From: Channallabes apus
Taxonomy: Eukaryota; Chordata; Actinopteri; Siluriformes; Clariidae
DNA: 64,000 bases
Direction: 5' to 3'
NCBI GenBank assembly: GCA_030522415.1
Contig: CM060125.1
Location: 2,140,901-2,204,900, forward strand
Each line of letters opens with the position of its first letter. Position 1 is the stretch's first letter. A program made the translations under genes and the position numbers. The notes under the pieces were generated by a model. The model was given only the letters and a program-made list of their open reading frames with translations. It was not told the DNA's origin and did not search any database. This document shows, piece by piece, positions 38,601 to 44,362 of the stretch.

Positions 38601-40733
38601 TAAACAGACACTTCAAAGACTCCTCATTCTCCAGTAAGCGACTGTTATAGAGAATGGTGTGCGCGAAGACATATAGCTGGAAAACAAACAAATACAGTAC
38701 ACCAGAGAACTGTATGCAAGGTTAACAAGCTGCTACTGTAGATCAACACACAGTCCTGAGGCGGGACAGACATGATCTAGAGTAGGGCTGGACGATATTA
38801 GGAAAATATGCGATTTTGTTGTTGAATATTGCGATAACGATATTTCTTGCGATATAACATTTCCCTAGAGAAATGCATTTTTATTATTATTATTATTGCC
38901 TTTTTATTTATTTATTTATTTATTTATATGTAATGATCATACTAAAATAAACAGGTAATAGATATTCATCTGATGTAATTAAATCTAATTCAGGCTAAAA
39001 AGAAACTATATGTCAAGGAAGTTGCAAATATTTAGACTTCAAAACACTATGAATGACTTAAACCCCTCAGCAGATATTCTGACTTCTGGTTTGCTGTTAC
39101 TATAAACCTGCCAACACAATATGAATTACTTTCAAACATTACTGTTTATTTACGTGTAACCATACACTCATCAATAGTGTCTTAAAACAAGAGCATCTTT
39201 TAAACAAAATATTCTCTTTGGCTTGCCTGGTTTTTTTTTTTTTTTTAATAAAAATAAATATTATTAAACAAAAATTAAATTAAAAAAAATACTATTTGTC
39301 TCACACAAACACACGCGCACCGCGACCGGAACTAGTACCCGGAAGTAATGCGGGCGTGAACCCGGAAGTATAATAGCAGTAAACAAACAACCTCAAACAG
39401 CTTAGTCACTGAGTTCGCGCATGTCGGTTCAGATTGTTTACTTTCTGATTCGAGTGTGTGTTTATAGGACGCGGGTTAAATGTGTGTTTTTCCCTTGCAT
39501 CCCTTCTGTGAGAGTCCTTAAACTAATTCGCGTGGTTATCCTGCCTACTCGCTTGCTTCCGCATTTGGGTTTACCGTCCACGCTACAAAGGGCTAACGGC
39601 TAATCGCTAAGTCTTCTGATCATCCCGGGTTAGTTTGAGACAGAATGAAGTATAAAGATATAATATATATAAGCGGGTATAAACATAGTAAGGGCCCATC
39701 TGATTGGTCAAATTTGGATACACAAATGCTTGGCACATAAATTATTTATCGCAACTCTTTGCGATATGGTTATCGCGCATGCCATTATCGCGATAATGAT
39801 ATTTTTTCTATATATCGTGCAGCCCTAATCTAGAGAGTTTAAATAGATAAACACAAGAGTAGGACAGTATGAATCATCCATTAAAAAAAAAAGTGAACAT
39901 TATAACATGCACATACAGTATATCATAATCTTTGTAAACAAACTGTCATACTGGTGTGGAGAATCTTAGAGGCCGTGGACCAAAACACTGAGACCCTGCT
40001 TCAGATTTCAGGACGGTTTGCTTGTACTCATGCGCATTACAGATCTTACAGTATAATAATGTCAGGACAGATATGTGATGAAGCACCTGACAAACAGCAC
40101 CACACAAACACACACCAAAACAAACCCCGCCGCCAGGATGAGCAGAGCCGGTTAACCAATGTGCTCTAAACAATGGCACGGCTCTGCTGCAGATTATAAA
40201 GCGTTATAACATCAAAAAAAGAAGGTATTTATCACCTCCATATAGTTAAAGCAGATAGCCCACATCCATGAGTAACAGCTTTGGGTTTGTGGCCCATAGC
40301 TAAGTTAGCTTAGCCTACCCTAAAGCACAGACCAACTTAACCCCTAAAACACACCCAGTCTGCGTGATGCTACAACGCCCACCATCGAACGCGTCCTGAA
40401 ACGGCACAACGCGAGACTACAAACCGACACGGTCCCAAAACACAAGCCGAAAATTCCGGATATGTTTGTACATTAGCATGTTGCTAACGGGACTAAACCC
40501 ACCTCTGATGAGATCCAGTGGTACATTTTCCTCCCCGCTGTCATTCCGACCTGTCGGCATAAAAACCACAAAACAACCATAAGCATGAACAAATTGCTCC
40601 AAAACAATTGGCAGATAATAAAACACACCGCGTAAACACGTTGAAAAGCGACAGCCCCGCCAAGCGAAAGCCGCCGAATCTCACCTCGCATCCGTATACT
40701 TCGGATAGGACGAGCTCGGATGCTAACCGCCAT
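875..40733 (-). CDS. rictor: rictor, mTORC2 scaffold subunit (34 coding exons, 3' end off window)
   Basis: Rictor is the large armadillo-type scaffold that defines TOR complex 2, which phosphorylates AKT, SGK and PKC kinases. Coding exons in transcript order: 40685-40733, 40503-40550, 36063-36160, 35520-35584, 35276-35407, 30688-30751, 29981-30107, 29689-29858, 27868-27935, 27702-27769, 27500-27582, 25191-25278, 24999-25089, 24398-24464, 23978-24058, 23787-23887, 18749-18914, 18391-18492, 18266-18312, 18046-18181, 17716-17915, 16867-16993, 15177-15341, 14416-14492, 14114-14192, 10781-10890, 10605-10692, 10419-10511, 10228-10334, 9883-10124, 8103-9123, 1916-2093, 1178-1262, 875-1075. The frame stays open across every junction (4,624 nt), and every intron reads GT-AG. 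Human RICTOR is 1,708 residues, so roughly the last 10% lies beyond position 1. Whether this is a rictora- or rictorb-type paralogue cannot be decided here. Confidence 0.96.
2490..4706 (+). mobile_element. Tc1/mariner copy A, degenerate, interrupted by a Harbinger-like MITE
   Basis: The ends are inverted repeats (CTGTGGAGGAAATAATTATT at left, its complement at right) and sit between TA dinucleotides at 2488-2489 and 4707-4708, the Tc1 target. Transposase pieces can be read: a helix-turn-helix part around [20 protein letters not shown] at 2860-2930, and the C-terminal [16 protein letters not shown] near 4370-4420. Frameshifts and stops show that it is dead. A 774-bp element sits inside the coding part. 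Confidence 0.9.
3318..4091 (+). mobile_element. Harbinger-like MITE, copy 1, nested in Tc1 copy A
   Basis: The ends are perfect inverted repeats, GGCCTTGTTCACACGGGCGT-type, and are flanked by a TAA duplication (3315-3317 and 4092-4094). A 3-bp TWA target fits the PIF/Harbinger superfamily. Joining the flanks restores plausible Tc1 sequence. The interior has an open frame at 3419-3664 that recurs in other copies, and a CG-richer left half. Confidence 0.8.
5680..6165 (+). mobile_element. 3' fragment of an L2/CR1-like LINE
   Basis: At 5680-5900 the sequence resembles the C-terminus of the LINE at 21.3 kb, including GCCAACACAGAGAGATTGAG and GAGGAGCTTCTTCCCATACG. It ends with a typical fish LINE tail (TTTGCACAATGACAATGATG) near 6130-6150. 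Frameshifts and stops are present. It abuts the left edge of Tc1 copy B. Confidence 0.7.
6172..7701 (+). pseudogene. Tc1/mariner copy B with broken transposase
   Basis: Subterminal repeats match (TGGTGTACACGTGAGAAGTG on the left, its complement near 7575), but the outer left terminus is missing. The transposase begins at 6445 ([20 protein letters not shown]), shifts frame near 6555, continues as [20 protein letters not shown], and ends in a long C-terminal frame (6874-7482). That frame holds [18 protein letters not shown] and [16 protein letters not shown], the three DD34E catalytic blocks. At least two frameshifts inactivate it. It lies in rictor intron 31. Confidence 0.92.
8103..9123 (-). 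CDS. rictor: rictor exon 31, large Ser/Thr-rich phospho-region exon
   Basis: This single 1,021-bp exon encodes the low-complexity, Ser/Thr-rich part of Rictor. Anchors include [48 protein letters not shown] and [20 protein letters not shown], all strongly conserved in vertebrates. The motif R-N-R-T-V-T-E-P-S corresponds to the human T1135 site, an S6K1-type RxRxxT sequence; by my count the threonine is residue 1132 here. The exon lies between an acceptor (ending 9124 on the minus strand) and an AAG|GT donor at 8103. Antisense open frames over this exon are shadows of its skewed composition. Confidence 0.96.
9378..9746. mobile_element. MITE with TACCATATTTT ends in rictor intron 30
   Basis: The inverted ends are TACCATATTTTCTGGAGCAT and the complement of GTGACTTATAGTCTGTAAAA-TATGGTA. 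This resembles a widespread vertebrate repeat whose ends read TACCGTATTTTCCGGACTAT. The interior has short direct units GCCATCTAGTGACA, GCCACCTAGGGGAA and GCCATCCAGTGACA at 9602-9652. Confidence 0.6.
9883..10890 (-). CDS. rictor: rictor coding exons 26-30
   Basis: The five exons carry the conserved middle domain (RICTOR_V region): [20 protein letters not shown] and VRRSNQR (exon 26), [19 protein letters not shown] (27), [10 protein letters not shown] (28), [17 protein letters not shown] and CEVLSIRG (29), and [20 protein letters not shown] (30). Exon 30 has a run of five prolines after EVEQQ; human Rictor has CNEL at this place, so this looks like a lineage-specific change. A poly-A tract (T-rich on the coding strand) directly precedes the exon 28 acceptor. 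Intron 30 (9124-9882) holds a 370-bp MITE. Confidence 0.95.
11416..12765 (-). mobile_element. hAT-type element, family A, copy 1 (rictor intron 25)
   Basis: The ends are TAGGGCTGCACGATATATCG and the complement of CTAATATCGTGCAGCCCTA. It is inverted relative to copies 2 and 3. It contains a (TA)n tract at 11583-11656 and a LINE 3' tail at about 12290-12372 (TATGTAAAGCACTTTGAATT). The target duplication is obscured by flanking AT repeats. An internal block at 11700-11965 is shared with the other copies. Confidence 0.85.
11583..11656. repeat. (TA)n microsatellite inside hAT family A copy 1
   Basis: TA dinucleotide run. It is at the place where copies 2 and 3 carry only a short TATATA tract, so it expanded after insertion. 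Confidence 0.95.
14114..14492 (-). CDS. rictor: rictor coding exons 24-25
   Basis: Exon 24 (14416-14492) encodes [20 protein letters not shown]. Exon 25 (14114-14192) encodes [20 protein letters not shown]. Both are almost unchanged from other vertebrates and belong to the helical-repeat scaffold. Intron 25 (10891-14113) contains a 1.35-kb hAT-type element; the remaining 1.3 kb on its exon 25 side shows nothing recognisable. Intron 23 (14493-15176) also holds nothing I recognise. Confidence 0.94.
15177..16993 (-). CDS. rictor: rictor coding exons 22-23
   Basis: Exon 22 (16867-16993) encodes [20 protein letters not shown] followed by [20 protein letters not shown]. Exon 23 (15177-15341) encodes [20 protein letters not shown] and the block ending [13 protein letters not shown]. 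The intron between them (15342-16866) hosts a complete hAT-type element with a perfect 8-bp target duplication. Intron 21, on the other side of exon 22, holds only a Tc1 end fragment at 17460-17556. Confidence 0.95.
15852..16788 (+). mobile_element. hAT-type element, family B, copy 1 (rictor intron 22)
   Basis: The ends are TAGGGCTGGGCGATATGGCT and the complement TTATCGCCCAGGCCTA. A perfect 8-bp target duplication, GCAGCTTG, lies at 15844-15851 and 16789-16796, which identifies hAT-type insertion. The interior has no transposase; it carries a CTCF-like motif at 16298-16310 and a CG-rich block at 16480-16690. Confidence 0.92.
16298..16310 (+). promoter_or_regulatory. CTCF-like motif inside hAT family B copy 1
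   Basis: CCACCAGGGGGCA agrees with the vertebrate CTCF core (CCASYAGRKGGC) at every core position. The motif is on the plus strand. It is inside the transposon, so its occupancy is unknown. Confidence 0.45.
17460..17556 (+). mobile_element. Tc1-like right-end fragment (rictor intron 21)
   Basis: The sequence includes GGGGACCTACACAATATTAG and ends TTTCAATGTTATGGCTAATC-AGTGTA, the terminal part of a common fish Tc1 subfamily. The transposase is absent. The same subfamily gives the degraded fragment in ftsj1 intron 1. Confidence 0.65.
17716..18492 (-). CDS. rictor: rictor coding exons 18-21
   Basis: Four closely spaced exons. Exon 18 (18391-18492) includes [19 protein letters not shown]. Exon 19 (18266-18312) gives [16 protein letters not shown]. 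Exon 20 (18046-18181) gives [17 protein letters not shown] and [16 protein letters not shown]. Exon 21 (17716-17915) gives [13 protein letters not shown] and the [15 protein letters not shown] block. Exon 20 could be read on past its donor, but the GAG|GTGAT junction fits exon 21, which starts DGQ as in other vertebrates. This part corresponds to the RasGEF_N_2-like section of the scaffold. Confidence 0.95.
18749..18914 (-). CDS. rictor: rictor coding exon 17
   Basis: The exon encodes [20 protein letters not shown] and ends with DIYVIK before an AAG|GTACTG donor. It matches the RICTOR_M region of vertebrate Rictor. The second half of the exon differs more from the human sequence than its neighbours do. 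It is separated from exon 16 by the 4.9-kb intron 16, the most heavily invaded rictor intron after intron 31. Confidence 0.93.
20244..23664. mobile_element. hAT-type element, family C, split by a LINE (rictor intron 16)
   Basis: The ends are TAGGGCTGGGCGATTTGGCC and the complement of TATCGGCCCAGCCCTA. The flanks GTTATATC (20236-20243) and ATTATATC (23665-23672) agree at 7 of 8 positions. The element is 3.4 kb mainly because of a LINE and a possible second MITE (20753-21175, ends TAGGGCCGT and ACGGCCCTG). No transposase is visible. Confidence 0.75.
21265..23295 (+). pseudogene. 5'-truncated L2/CR1-like LINE with one nonsense codon
   Basis: The long frame (ATG at 21375, open from about 21270) encodes reverse transcriptase: [53 protein letters not shown] and the catalytic FADDT at about 22242. 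A TGA at 22677-22679 interrupts it. The same frame then continues for 86 codons ([18 protein letters not shown]...) to a TAA at 22938-22940, so a single CGA-to-TGA change would explain the break. The endonuclease is missing by 5' truncation. The tail at about 23275-23295 is made of TTTGAA units. Confidence 0.92.
23787..25278 (-). CDS. rictor: rictor coding exons 12-16
   Basis: Exon 12 (25191-25278) encodes [20 protein letters not shown]. Exon 13 (24999-25089) encodes [18 protein letters not shown]. Exon 14 (24398-24464) encodes [20 protein letters not shown]. Exon 15 (23978-24058) encodes [14 protein letters not shown]. Exon 16 (23787-23887) encodes [20 protein letters not shown]. These are the N-terminal helical repeats (RICTOR_N). 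In exon 15 a cysteine replaces the arginine of human SVRATILL, a change one CpG transition could cause. Intron 13 (24465-24998) holds nothing I recognise. Confidence 0.95.
25330..25814 (+). mobile_element. hAT-type element, family B, copy 2 (rictor intron 11)
   Basis: The ends match copy 1 (TAGGGCTGGGCGATATGGCT ... CACCCAGGCCTA). A perfect 8-bp target duplication, CAGTCAGT, lies at 25322-25329 and 25815-25822. It is an internally deleted 485-bp form: the block with the CTCF-like motif is gone, while the CG-rich block near the right end is kept. Confidence 0.92.
25832..26634 (-). mobile_element. Harbinger-like MITE, copy 2 (rictor intron 11)
   Basis: It is inverted relative to copy 1, with the same GGCCTTGTTCACAC left end; the right end is eroded to AACAAGGCC after a T run. 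The flanks are TTA (25829-25831) and TTT (26635-26637). It lies only 9 bases beyond the hAT target duplication on its left. The internal frames at 26293-26538 and 26139-26480 match those of copy 1. Confidence 0.78.
26833..27095 (+). pseudogene. Degraded Tc1 transposase C-terminal fragment (rictor intron 11)
   Basis: The sequence CCAGCATGACAATGCCTCCA (FQHDNAS-K) marks the second catalytic Asp block, followed by AGTAGAAAGCTTTGCCAGAA and AGAGTGGAGG, typical of Tc1 C-termini. Many stops and deletions. No terminal repeats are recognised. Confidence 0.65.
27500..27935 (-). CDS. rictor: rictor coding exons 9-11
   Basis: Exon 9 (27868-27935) encodes [20 protein letters not shown]. Exon 10 (27702-27769) encodes [20 protein letters not shown]. 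Exon 11 (27500-27582) encodes [20 protein letters not shown] and ends IPNMEVR. Their phases (2, 1, 0) agree with flanking exons. An A-rich tract in the short intron between exons 9 and 10 forms the T-rich stretch on the coding strand. Confidence 0.95.
28085..29097 (+). mobile_element. hAT-type element, family A, copy 2 (rictor intron 8)
   Basis: The element runs from TAGGGCTGCGCGATAG to ATATCGTGCAGCCCTA. The flanks ATATCCAG (28077-28084) and ATATCCAT (29098-29105) match at 7 of 8 positions. It includes a pure A run at about 28541-28568 and the block GACCCGGAAGTAATGCGGGC shared with copies 1 and 3. Confidence 0.88.
29689..30751 (-). CDS. rictor: rictor coding exons 6-8
   Basis: Exon 6 (30688-30751) encodes [20 protein letters not shown]. 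Exon 7 (29981-30107) encodes [12 protein letters not shown] and [20 protein letters not shown]. Exon 8 (29689-29858) encodes [15 protein letters not shown] and [19 protein letters not shown]. All lie in the RICTOR_N armadillo-like region. Intron 6 (30108-30687) is A/G-rich near 30180-30280 and holds no recognisable element. Confidence 0.95.
30970..30981 (+). promoter_or_regulatory. CTCF-like motif in rictor intron 5
   Basis: CCAGCAGGTGGC fits the CTCF core consensus at all 12 positions. It is not inside a recognised transposon. A match of this length could occur by chance, so confidence is low. Confidence 0.3.
31231..32270. mobile_element. Unclassified terminal-inverted-repeat element, family E, copy 1 (rictor intron 5)
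   Basis: The ends are about 25-bp inverted repeats starting CAGGGGGGTGTTCTTCGTAC. No clear target duplication can be seen (CAAAC on the left, TTGTA on the right). The interior of 1.04 kb is non-coding, with a CG-containing left part, a (TA)n tract at 31525-31546 and an AT-rich centre. A second copy in the opposite orientation lies at 59000-60094. Confidence 0.8.
32889..33657. mobile_element. Charlie-like hAT non-autonomous element (rictor intron 5)
   Basis: The left end starts CAGTGTTTTTACACTAGTGT and the right end, read inverted, is CAGTGGTTTTCAACC, the classic Charlie-type terminus. The flanks CTCTAGAA (32881-32888) and TTCTAGAA (33658-33665) match at 7 of 8 bases. The interior has no intact frame. 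About 1.6 kb between this element and exon 5 (33670-35275) shows T-rich tracts and one half hAT-like end at 34049, nothing more. Confidence 0.82.
35276..36160 (-). CDS. rictor: rictor coding exons 3-5
   Basis: Exon 3 (36063-36160) encodes [20 protein letters not shown] and [10 protein letters not shown]. Exon 4 (35520-35584) encodes [20 protein letters not shown]. Exon 5 (35276-35407) encodes [20 protein letters not shown] followed by [12 protein letters not shown]. The block is the start of the RICTOR_N domain. A T-rich run lies just beyond the exon 5 donor, near 35210-35240. Intron 3 (35585-36062) has no recognised element. Confidence 0.95.
36161..38782 (-). other. rictor intron 2, exon 3 side
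   Basis: Mostly unremarkable AT-rich sequence. A degraded hAT-like piece at about 37885-38195 is suggested by TCGATATCACAATGTCTAGG near its left side and ACGTAACGTAATCGATTTTG near its right. An exon-like minus-strand segment at 38590-38680 is described under findings. The 37-kb part of the intron shows nothing recognisable. Confidence 0.5.
38783..39827 (+). mobile_element. hAT-type element, family A, copy 3 with perfect target duplication (rictor intron 2)
   Basis: The element runs from TAGGGCTGGACGATATTAGG to TATATCGTGCAGCCCTA. A perfect 8-bp duplication, ATCTAGAG, lies at 38775-38782 and 39828-39835. It is closely similar to copy 2 over nearly its whole length. An open frame at 39421-39603 ([20 protein letters not shown]...) recurs in copies 1 and 2. 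It lies about 0.9 kb from the rictor start codon. Confidence 0.93.
40503..40733 (-). CDS. rictor: rictor coding exons 1-2 with the start codon
   Basis: Exon 1 supplies the ATG at 40731-40733 and 16 codons ([16 protein letters not shown]) before a CGAG|GTGAGA donor at 40684. Exon 2 (40503-40550) encodes [15 protein letters not shown], matching the human [15 protein letters not shown], which fixes frame and start. The start is chosen because it is the ATG upstream of the conserved exon 2 at the position and spacing seen in human RICTOR, whose exon 1 is also short and basic. Confidence 0.92.
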
Positions 40734-40880
40734 CTTTCCAGAGACAATTCACAACACCGGAAACACCGCGACATATCGCGAGACCGGAACTCGAGCTGCG
40801 CGAGAACTGAGCAGAACCCCCGAGACCCCCCCCCCCCCCGTTTCTCCCGATACAGGGCCGATATTACAACAACTAACAAG
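40734..40880 (-). promoter_or_regulatory. rictor: rictor 5' UTR and CpG-rich core promoter
   Basis: The stretch upstream of the rictor ATG is locally rich in CpG against an AT-rich background. On the minus strand it has TTTCCGGTG and TTCCGGTCTCGCGATAT, that is ETS-type GGAA cores and a TCTCGCGA-type motif typical of TATA-less housekeeping promoters. A 12-base C run (G run on the minus strand) lies at about 40829-40840. No TATA box is seen. The transcription start is not determinable by eye. Confidence 0.6.
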
Positions 40881-41044
40881 TCGTTTAATTCGTGTGTATG
40901 AGAAGGGGAAATATTTCTTAATTATGTAAGTTCAAAAAATAAACCGTCACAATATAAAATTCTGATGCATAAAATTCAATAGTGAAAATCGATGCAAAGA
41001 TAACTTTTTATTTTTTTTATTGAACAAAAACATAGAACAAGATA

Positions 41045-41680
41045 TTCAATTCAATTCAATTTTATTTATATAGCGCTTTTAACAATGGTCATTGTCTCAA
41101 AGCAGCTTCACAAAGATGAAAGAAATGTAACAAAAAAAATAATAATAAAAATAAAAATAAATAAAAGAATAATAATAATAAATAAAAATAAAAATAATAA
41201 TAATAATAATAATTATAGAAAAGAAAATAATTGGAAGTGTGTATGTGTGAGAAAAATGTGCAGATAATAATAATGAGACGAATGAATGAAATTTCTCTGA
41301 TGAGCAAGCCAAGGGTGACGGCGACGGTGGCAAGGAAAAACTCCCTGAGATGGCATTAGGAAGAAACCTTGAGAGGAACCAGACTCAACAGGGAACCCAT
41401 CCTCATTTGGGCGATAACAGATAGAAATGATATAACATCATGTGTGTTGTGCAGGTGAAAATTCAATATGACAGAAATTATTTAAATTGACATGAAGACC
41501 AGTTCAGCATAGGGACGAGTCAGTAGGTGCAGAGGGCAGATGAGGTCTGGATCACTGGAAGCACAGGAGCAGCATGTGTAGCTCCAATCATCATAAAGCT
41601 GAATCCAGCTGGAGCTGGTCCTTCTCTGGACGCCTCAGAACATTTATAATAGCATCATAAAGTTGTGTAAACGTTGATCA
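41045..41680 (-). mobile_element. Fish interspersed repeat, LINE-tail type
   Basis: It starts with AATTCAATTCAATTTTATTT-ATATAGCGC and continues through GGCAAGGAAAAACTCCCTGA and GAGGAACCAGACTCAACAGG, a widespread fish repeat whose TTGAATT tail on this side suggests minus-strand orientation. The centre (41130-41220) is an A/T-rich AAT-repeat tract. No coding frame is supported. Confidence 0.6.
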
Positions 41681-41814
41681 AAAAACAAGGCACACATTAA
41701 TTACACACAAAAAAGTATCGAAACAAAGAAATAATAAAAATATATATATAACAAAGAAATTAATAAATAATCAAAATAAAATAAAATAAATAAGTGAATA
41801 CAAATGAAAAAGGG

Positions 41815-42190
41815 TCTCTATTTTTCTTCTAATAAACCAAATTCTCTTATTATTCCAACAAGTTTCTTGGCCTTTTTACCTTTCATATGTTCCAATGATG
41901 GAACATAATTGCAAATAAAATCCTTTTTAAAAACTGAAAAATAAGGTTTAGTTTTTATACACTTGCATTTATGAATAAAAAATTTGCCTAAAATTTGCAT
42001 TTGTTATGTTATTTGTTAATTAGCCGGCAGTGACTGCATCCTTGGCTCCGACCAATAAGAAATATTTTCCCAAAAGATAGCAGAATACTCACAAGAAAAG
42101 AAAAGGTGATCAGTAGTCTCAATGTCAACTTTACAGAAAGTACAAGCATTTTGTTCAAAATTAAACCGGTGTCTTAAAAACTCAGAGATG
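41815..42190 (-). pseudogene. C-terminal fragment of an L1/Tx1-like LINE (zf-RVT region)
   Basis: On the minus strand, from 42185, the frame reads FLRHRFNFEQNACTFCKVDI then ETTDHLFFSCEYSAIFW, the zinc-binding zf-RVT pattern C-x2-C ... H-x4-C that follows the reverse transcriptase in many LINEs. After a stop, a second frame (41818-42000) gives ILGKFFIHKCKC and FSVFKKDF, the usual extreme C-terminus. The reverse transcriptase itself is absent. Confidence 0.75.
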
Positions 42191-42368
42191 CAAAGATAAC
42201 TTCATTGCACAAAAGTCCATCCATCCATTGTCTGTACAACTGGAGTCTATCAGGGAACTTAGTGCACAAGGCAGGGCACAAAACACACACTCACACACAA
42301 ACAATAGAACACATTTATGATGCTTATATTCTTGCACATATGGTTTCATACTGAAACATTAAAATTTT

Positions 42369-42371
<3 letters not shown>

Positions 42372-42452
<81 letters not shown>
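42372..42452. repeat. (TA)n microsatellite
   Basis: About 80 bases of uninterrupted TA dinucleotides in the intergenic region. A degraded SINE-type tail follows (42480-42720, CCCAATCCAGGGTATACCCC), beginning with ATTC tandem units. At 42795-42870 a reversed LINE tail (ATTCAAGATTCAAAGAACTT) is present. Confidence 0.95.
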
Positions 42453-42454
<2 letters not shown>

Positions 42455-43330
42455 CACTTTAACATTCATTCATTCATTCATCTTGTATACTGGTTATATT
42501 GTACAGGCTTGCAGGGGCTGGGAGCTACCCTGGAAAATTCATCACAGGGCACAAGTGTGTGTAAATGAGTGTGTGAGTGTGTGTAAATGGGTGTGCTCTG
42601 TGAAGGATTGGCACCCAATCCAGGGTATACCCCGCCTAGTGACCTAAGTCACCCATAATAGTCTCCAGGCCCACCAAGAACTTACATGCAGGATAAAGTG
42701 GTAAAGATGGTGAGTGAGCTTTCTGGTATTTTCTTAGAAATGTGTTGACATACCACAAACCATCAACAAATCGACAGTCTGCTGTCTATAGTATAAGATT
42801 CAAGATTCAATTCAAGATTCAAGATTCAAAGAACTTTATTAATCCCAAAGGGAAATAGCTTATGCTCGGTTTCAGGTGCTTACAGTTGTTAACTAAGGAA
42901 GGTAATAAAGGTAATAAATAATACTAATAATAATTAAAAATTTTTTTTAAATAAATAAAGTTCCTAAAACATTAAGTACCAACGAAATATGACTCAAGAC
43001 CACTTGTAAGTATTGCACAGTAATCAAGTATGTATGTAATATTGTATTATTATATGCAATCATGTATTACACATTCTATTGGGAGGTAGTATTGCAGTTA
43101 TCATATTATTAATATGGGTAAGTATTAATGTCCTGTGTAATATAGTAATATTCTGTAATTAATAAGTGTAATATAGCAATTTTATAATTATATACTCATT
43201 AAAATCTTAAATACCTCCATAGATAATATGAATGATGTATCATTTTTGTGTTTGTTTATTTGTTTGTTCGTGAAATGCTTATAGTCTGCAAAAAGGACAT
43301 TTCTAAAAGGCATGCAGGTATCCTGTGTGA

Positions 43331-43342
43331 TCAGTAGATGGC
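43331..43342 (+). promoter_or_regulatory. CTCF/YY1-like motif upstream of ftsj1
   Basis: TCAGTAGATGGCGG matches the CTCF core at 11 of 12 positions and also contains GATGGCG, a YY1-type core. It lies in a slightly less AT-rich stretch, 43320-43580, that could hold the ftsj1 promoter. No transcript evidence is available. Confidence 0.3.
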
Positions 43343-43796
43343 GGTAATGCTCATTTTTATCTTAAGACGTTTTAAACTAGAAGAAGTACAGCGGAACTCA
43401 TGTGCGCTTTATCCCGAATGGCTACATGCTCTCTATATTAGTCAACTATATAGGGTTCTTTAGAATTAGCAGTAGGGCCCTAGACAAGTGCACTATATTA
43501 CTAATTCAAGGGTATTTTGGATAAGAGATTATTTACACTGGAGCTGCGGTGGACTGTGAGCTAAACGAGAAGTATGTGTATCTCAACTATAAATATATTT
43601 CAGTAAAGGAAACACGGTTTTAGCTTTAAGTGATGTAATGCACATTTTGATATAGTTCCGGGTTCTTGTTTAGGAAAAGTTAGTTTTTGTTCTGGGCATT
43701 TATGTAGTTTGCTAACTACACAGAGGTACATGTGGAGCTAACACTACATTATGCGCGACTTCAGTGTTTGACGGCCTCTATGTGTATAAAACCTGT

Positions 43797-43955
43797 AGGG
43801 ATGGGAATCACCAGTTACCTCTCGATACGATATTATCAAGATACTTAGGTGCCGATTCGTTTCAAATTGCGATGTACCACGATTTTTTAAATAGATATTC
43901 AGAGCCGATATTAAAAATCTCCCTGATTTTGTCACAATTTAAAACCTTAAAAAAG
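43797..43955 (+). mobile_element. hAT-like terminal fragment
   Basis: TAGGGATGGGAATCACCAGT followed by CTCGATACGATATTATCAAG and GTGCCGATTCGTTTCAAATT resembles the left end of a common fish hAT repeat. The matching right end is not found nearby, so the boundary is arbitrary. Confidence 0.45.
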
Positions 43956-44362
43956 TTTTATGATTAATTGACAGAAAGCAAATGCCGCATCAGTTAATCT
44001 ACACAGTTTATTTGCATTTAATTGCATTTTTTTTACTGAACTATGTGGAAAACTTTTATTGGTTTATAATCGTAGTCAAGTGTAAGGTACCAAATACCCA
44101 GAAGGTCTCTGTTCAAGAGGCCTTGATCCGCTCGCTACAATAAAAGAAAAGACGCCTGAACGACAAATTGAGGAAGTGAGAAATATAAAAGTAGAGGGCA
44201 GGGATAGGAAAACCGAGCAATAAGTAAAATTAAAATAATAACAATAGAAAAAATTAAAATACTAAGAAAAATTATGTTAATAATAATATTCATAACATTC
44301 ACTCCTTTTTATCTTGTTTTATAGCAGTTTACTCATAACTAACGATAATCAAGTATGTGAAG

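Noticed and set aside
41085..41333. Frames rich in Lys/Asn or Tyr/Phe
   Set aside because: They are translations of an AAT-type low-complexity tract in an interspersed repeat.
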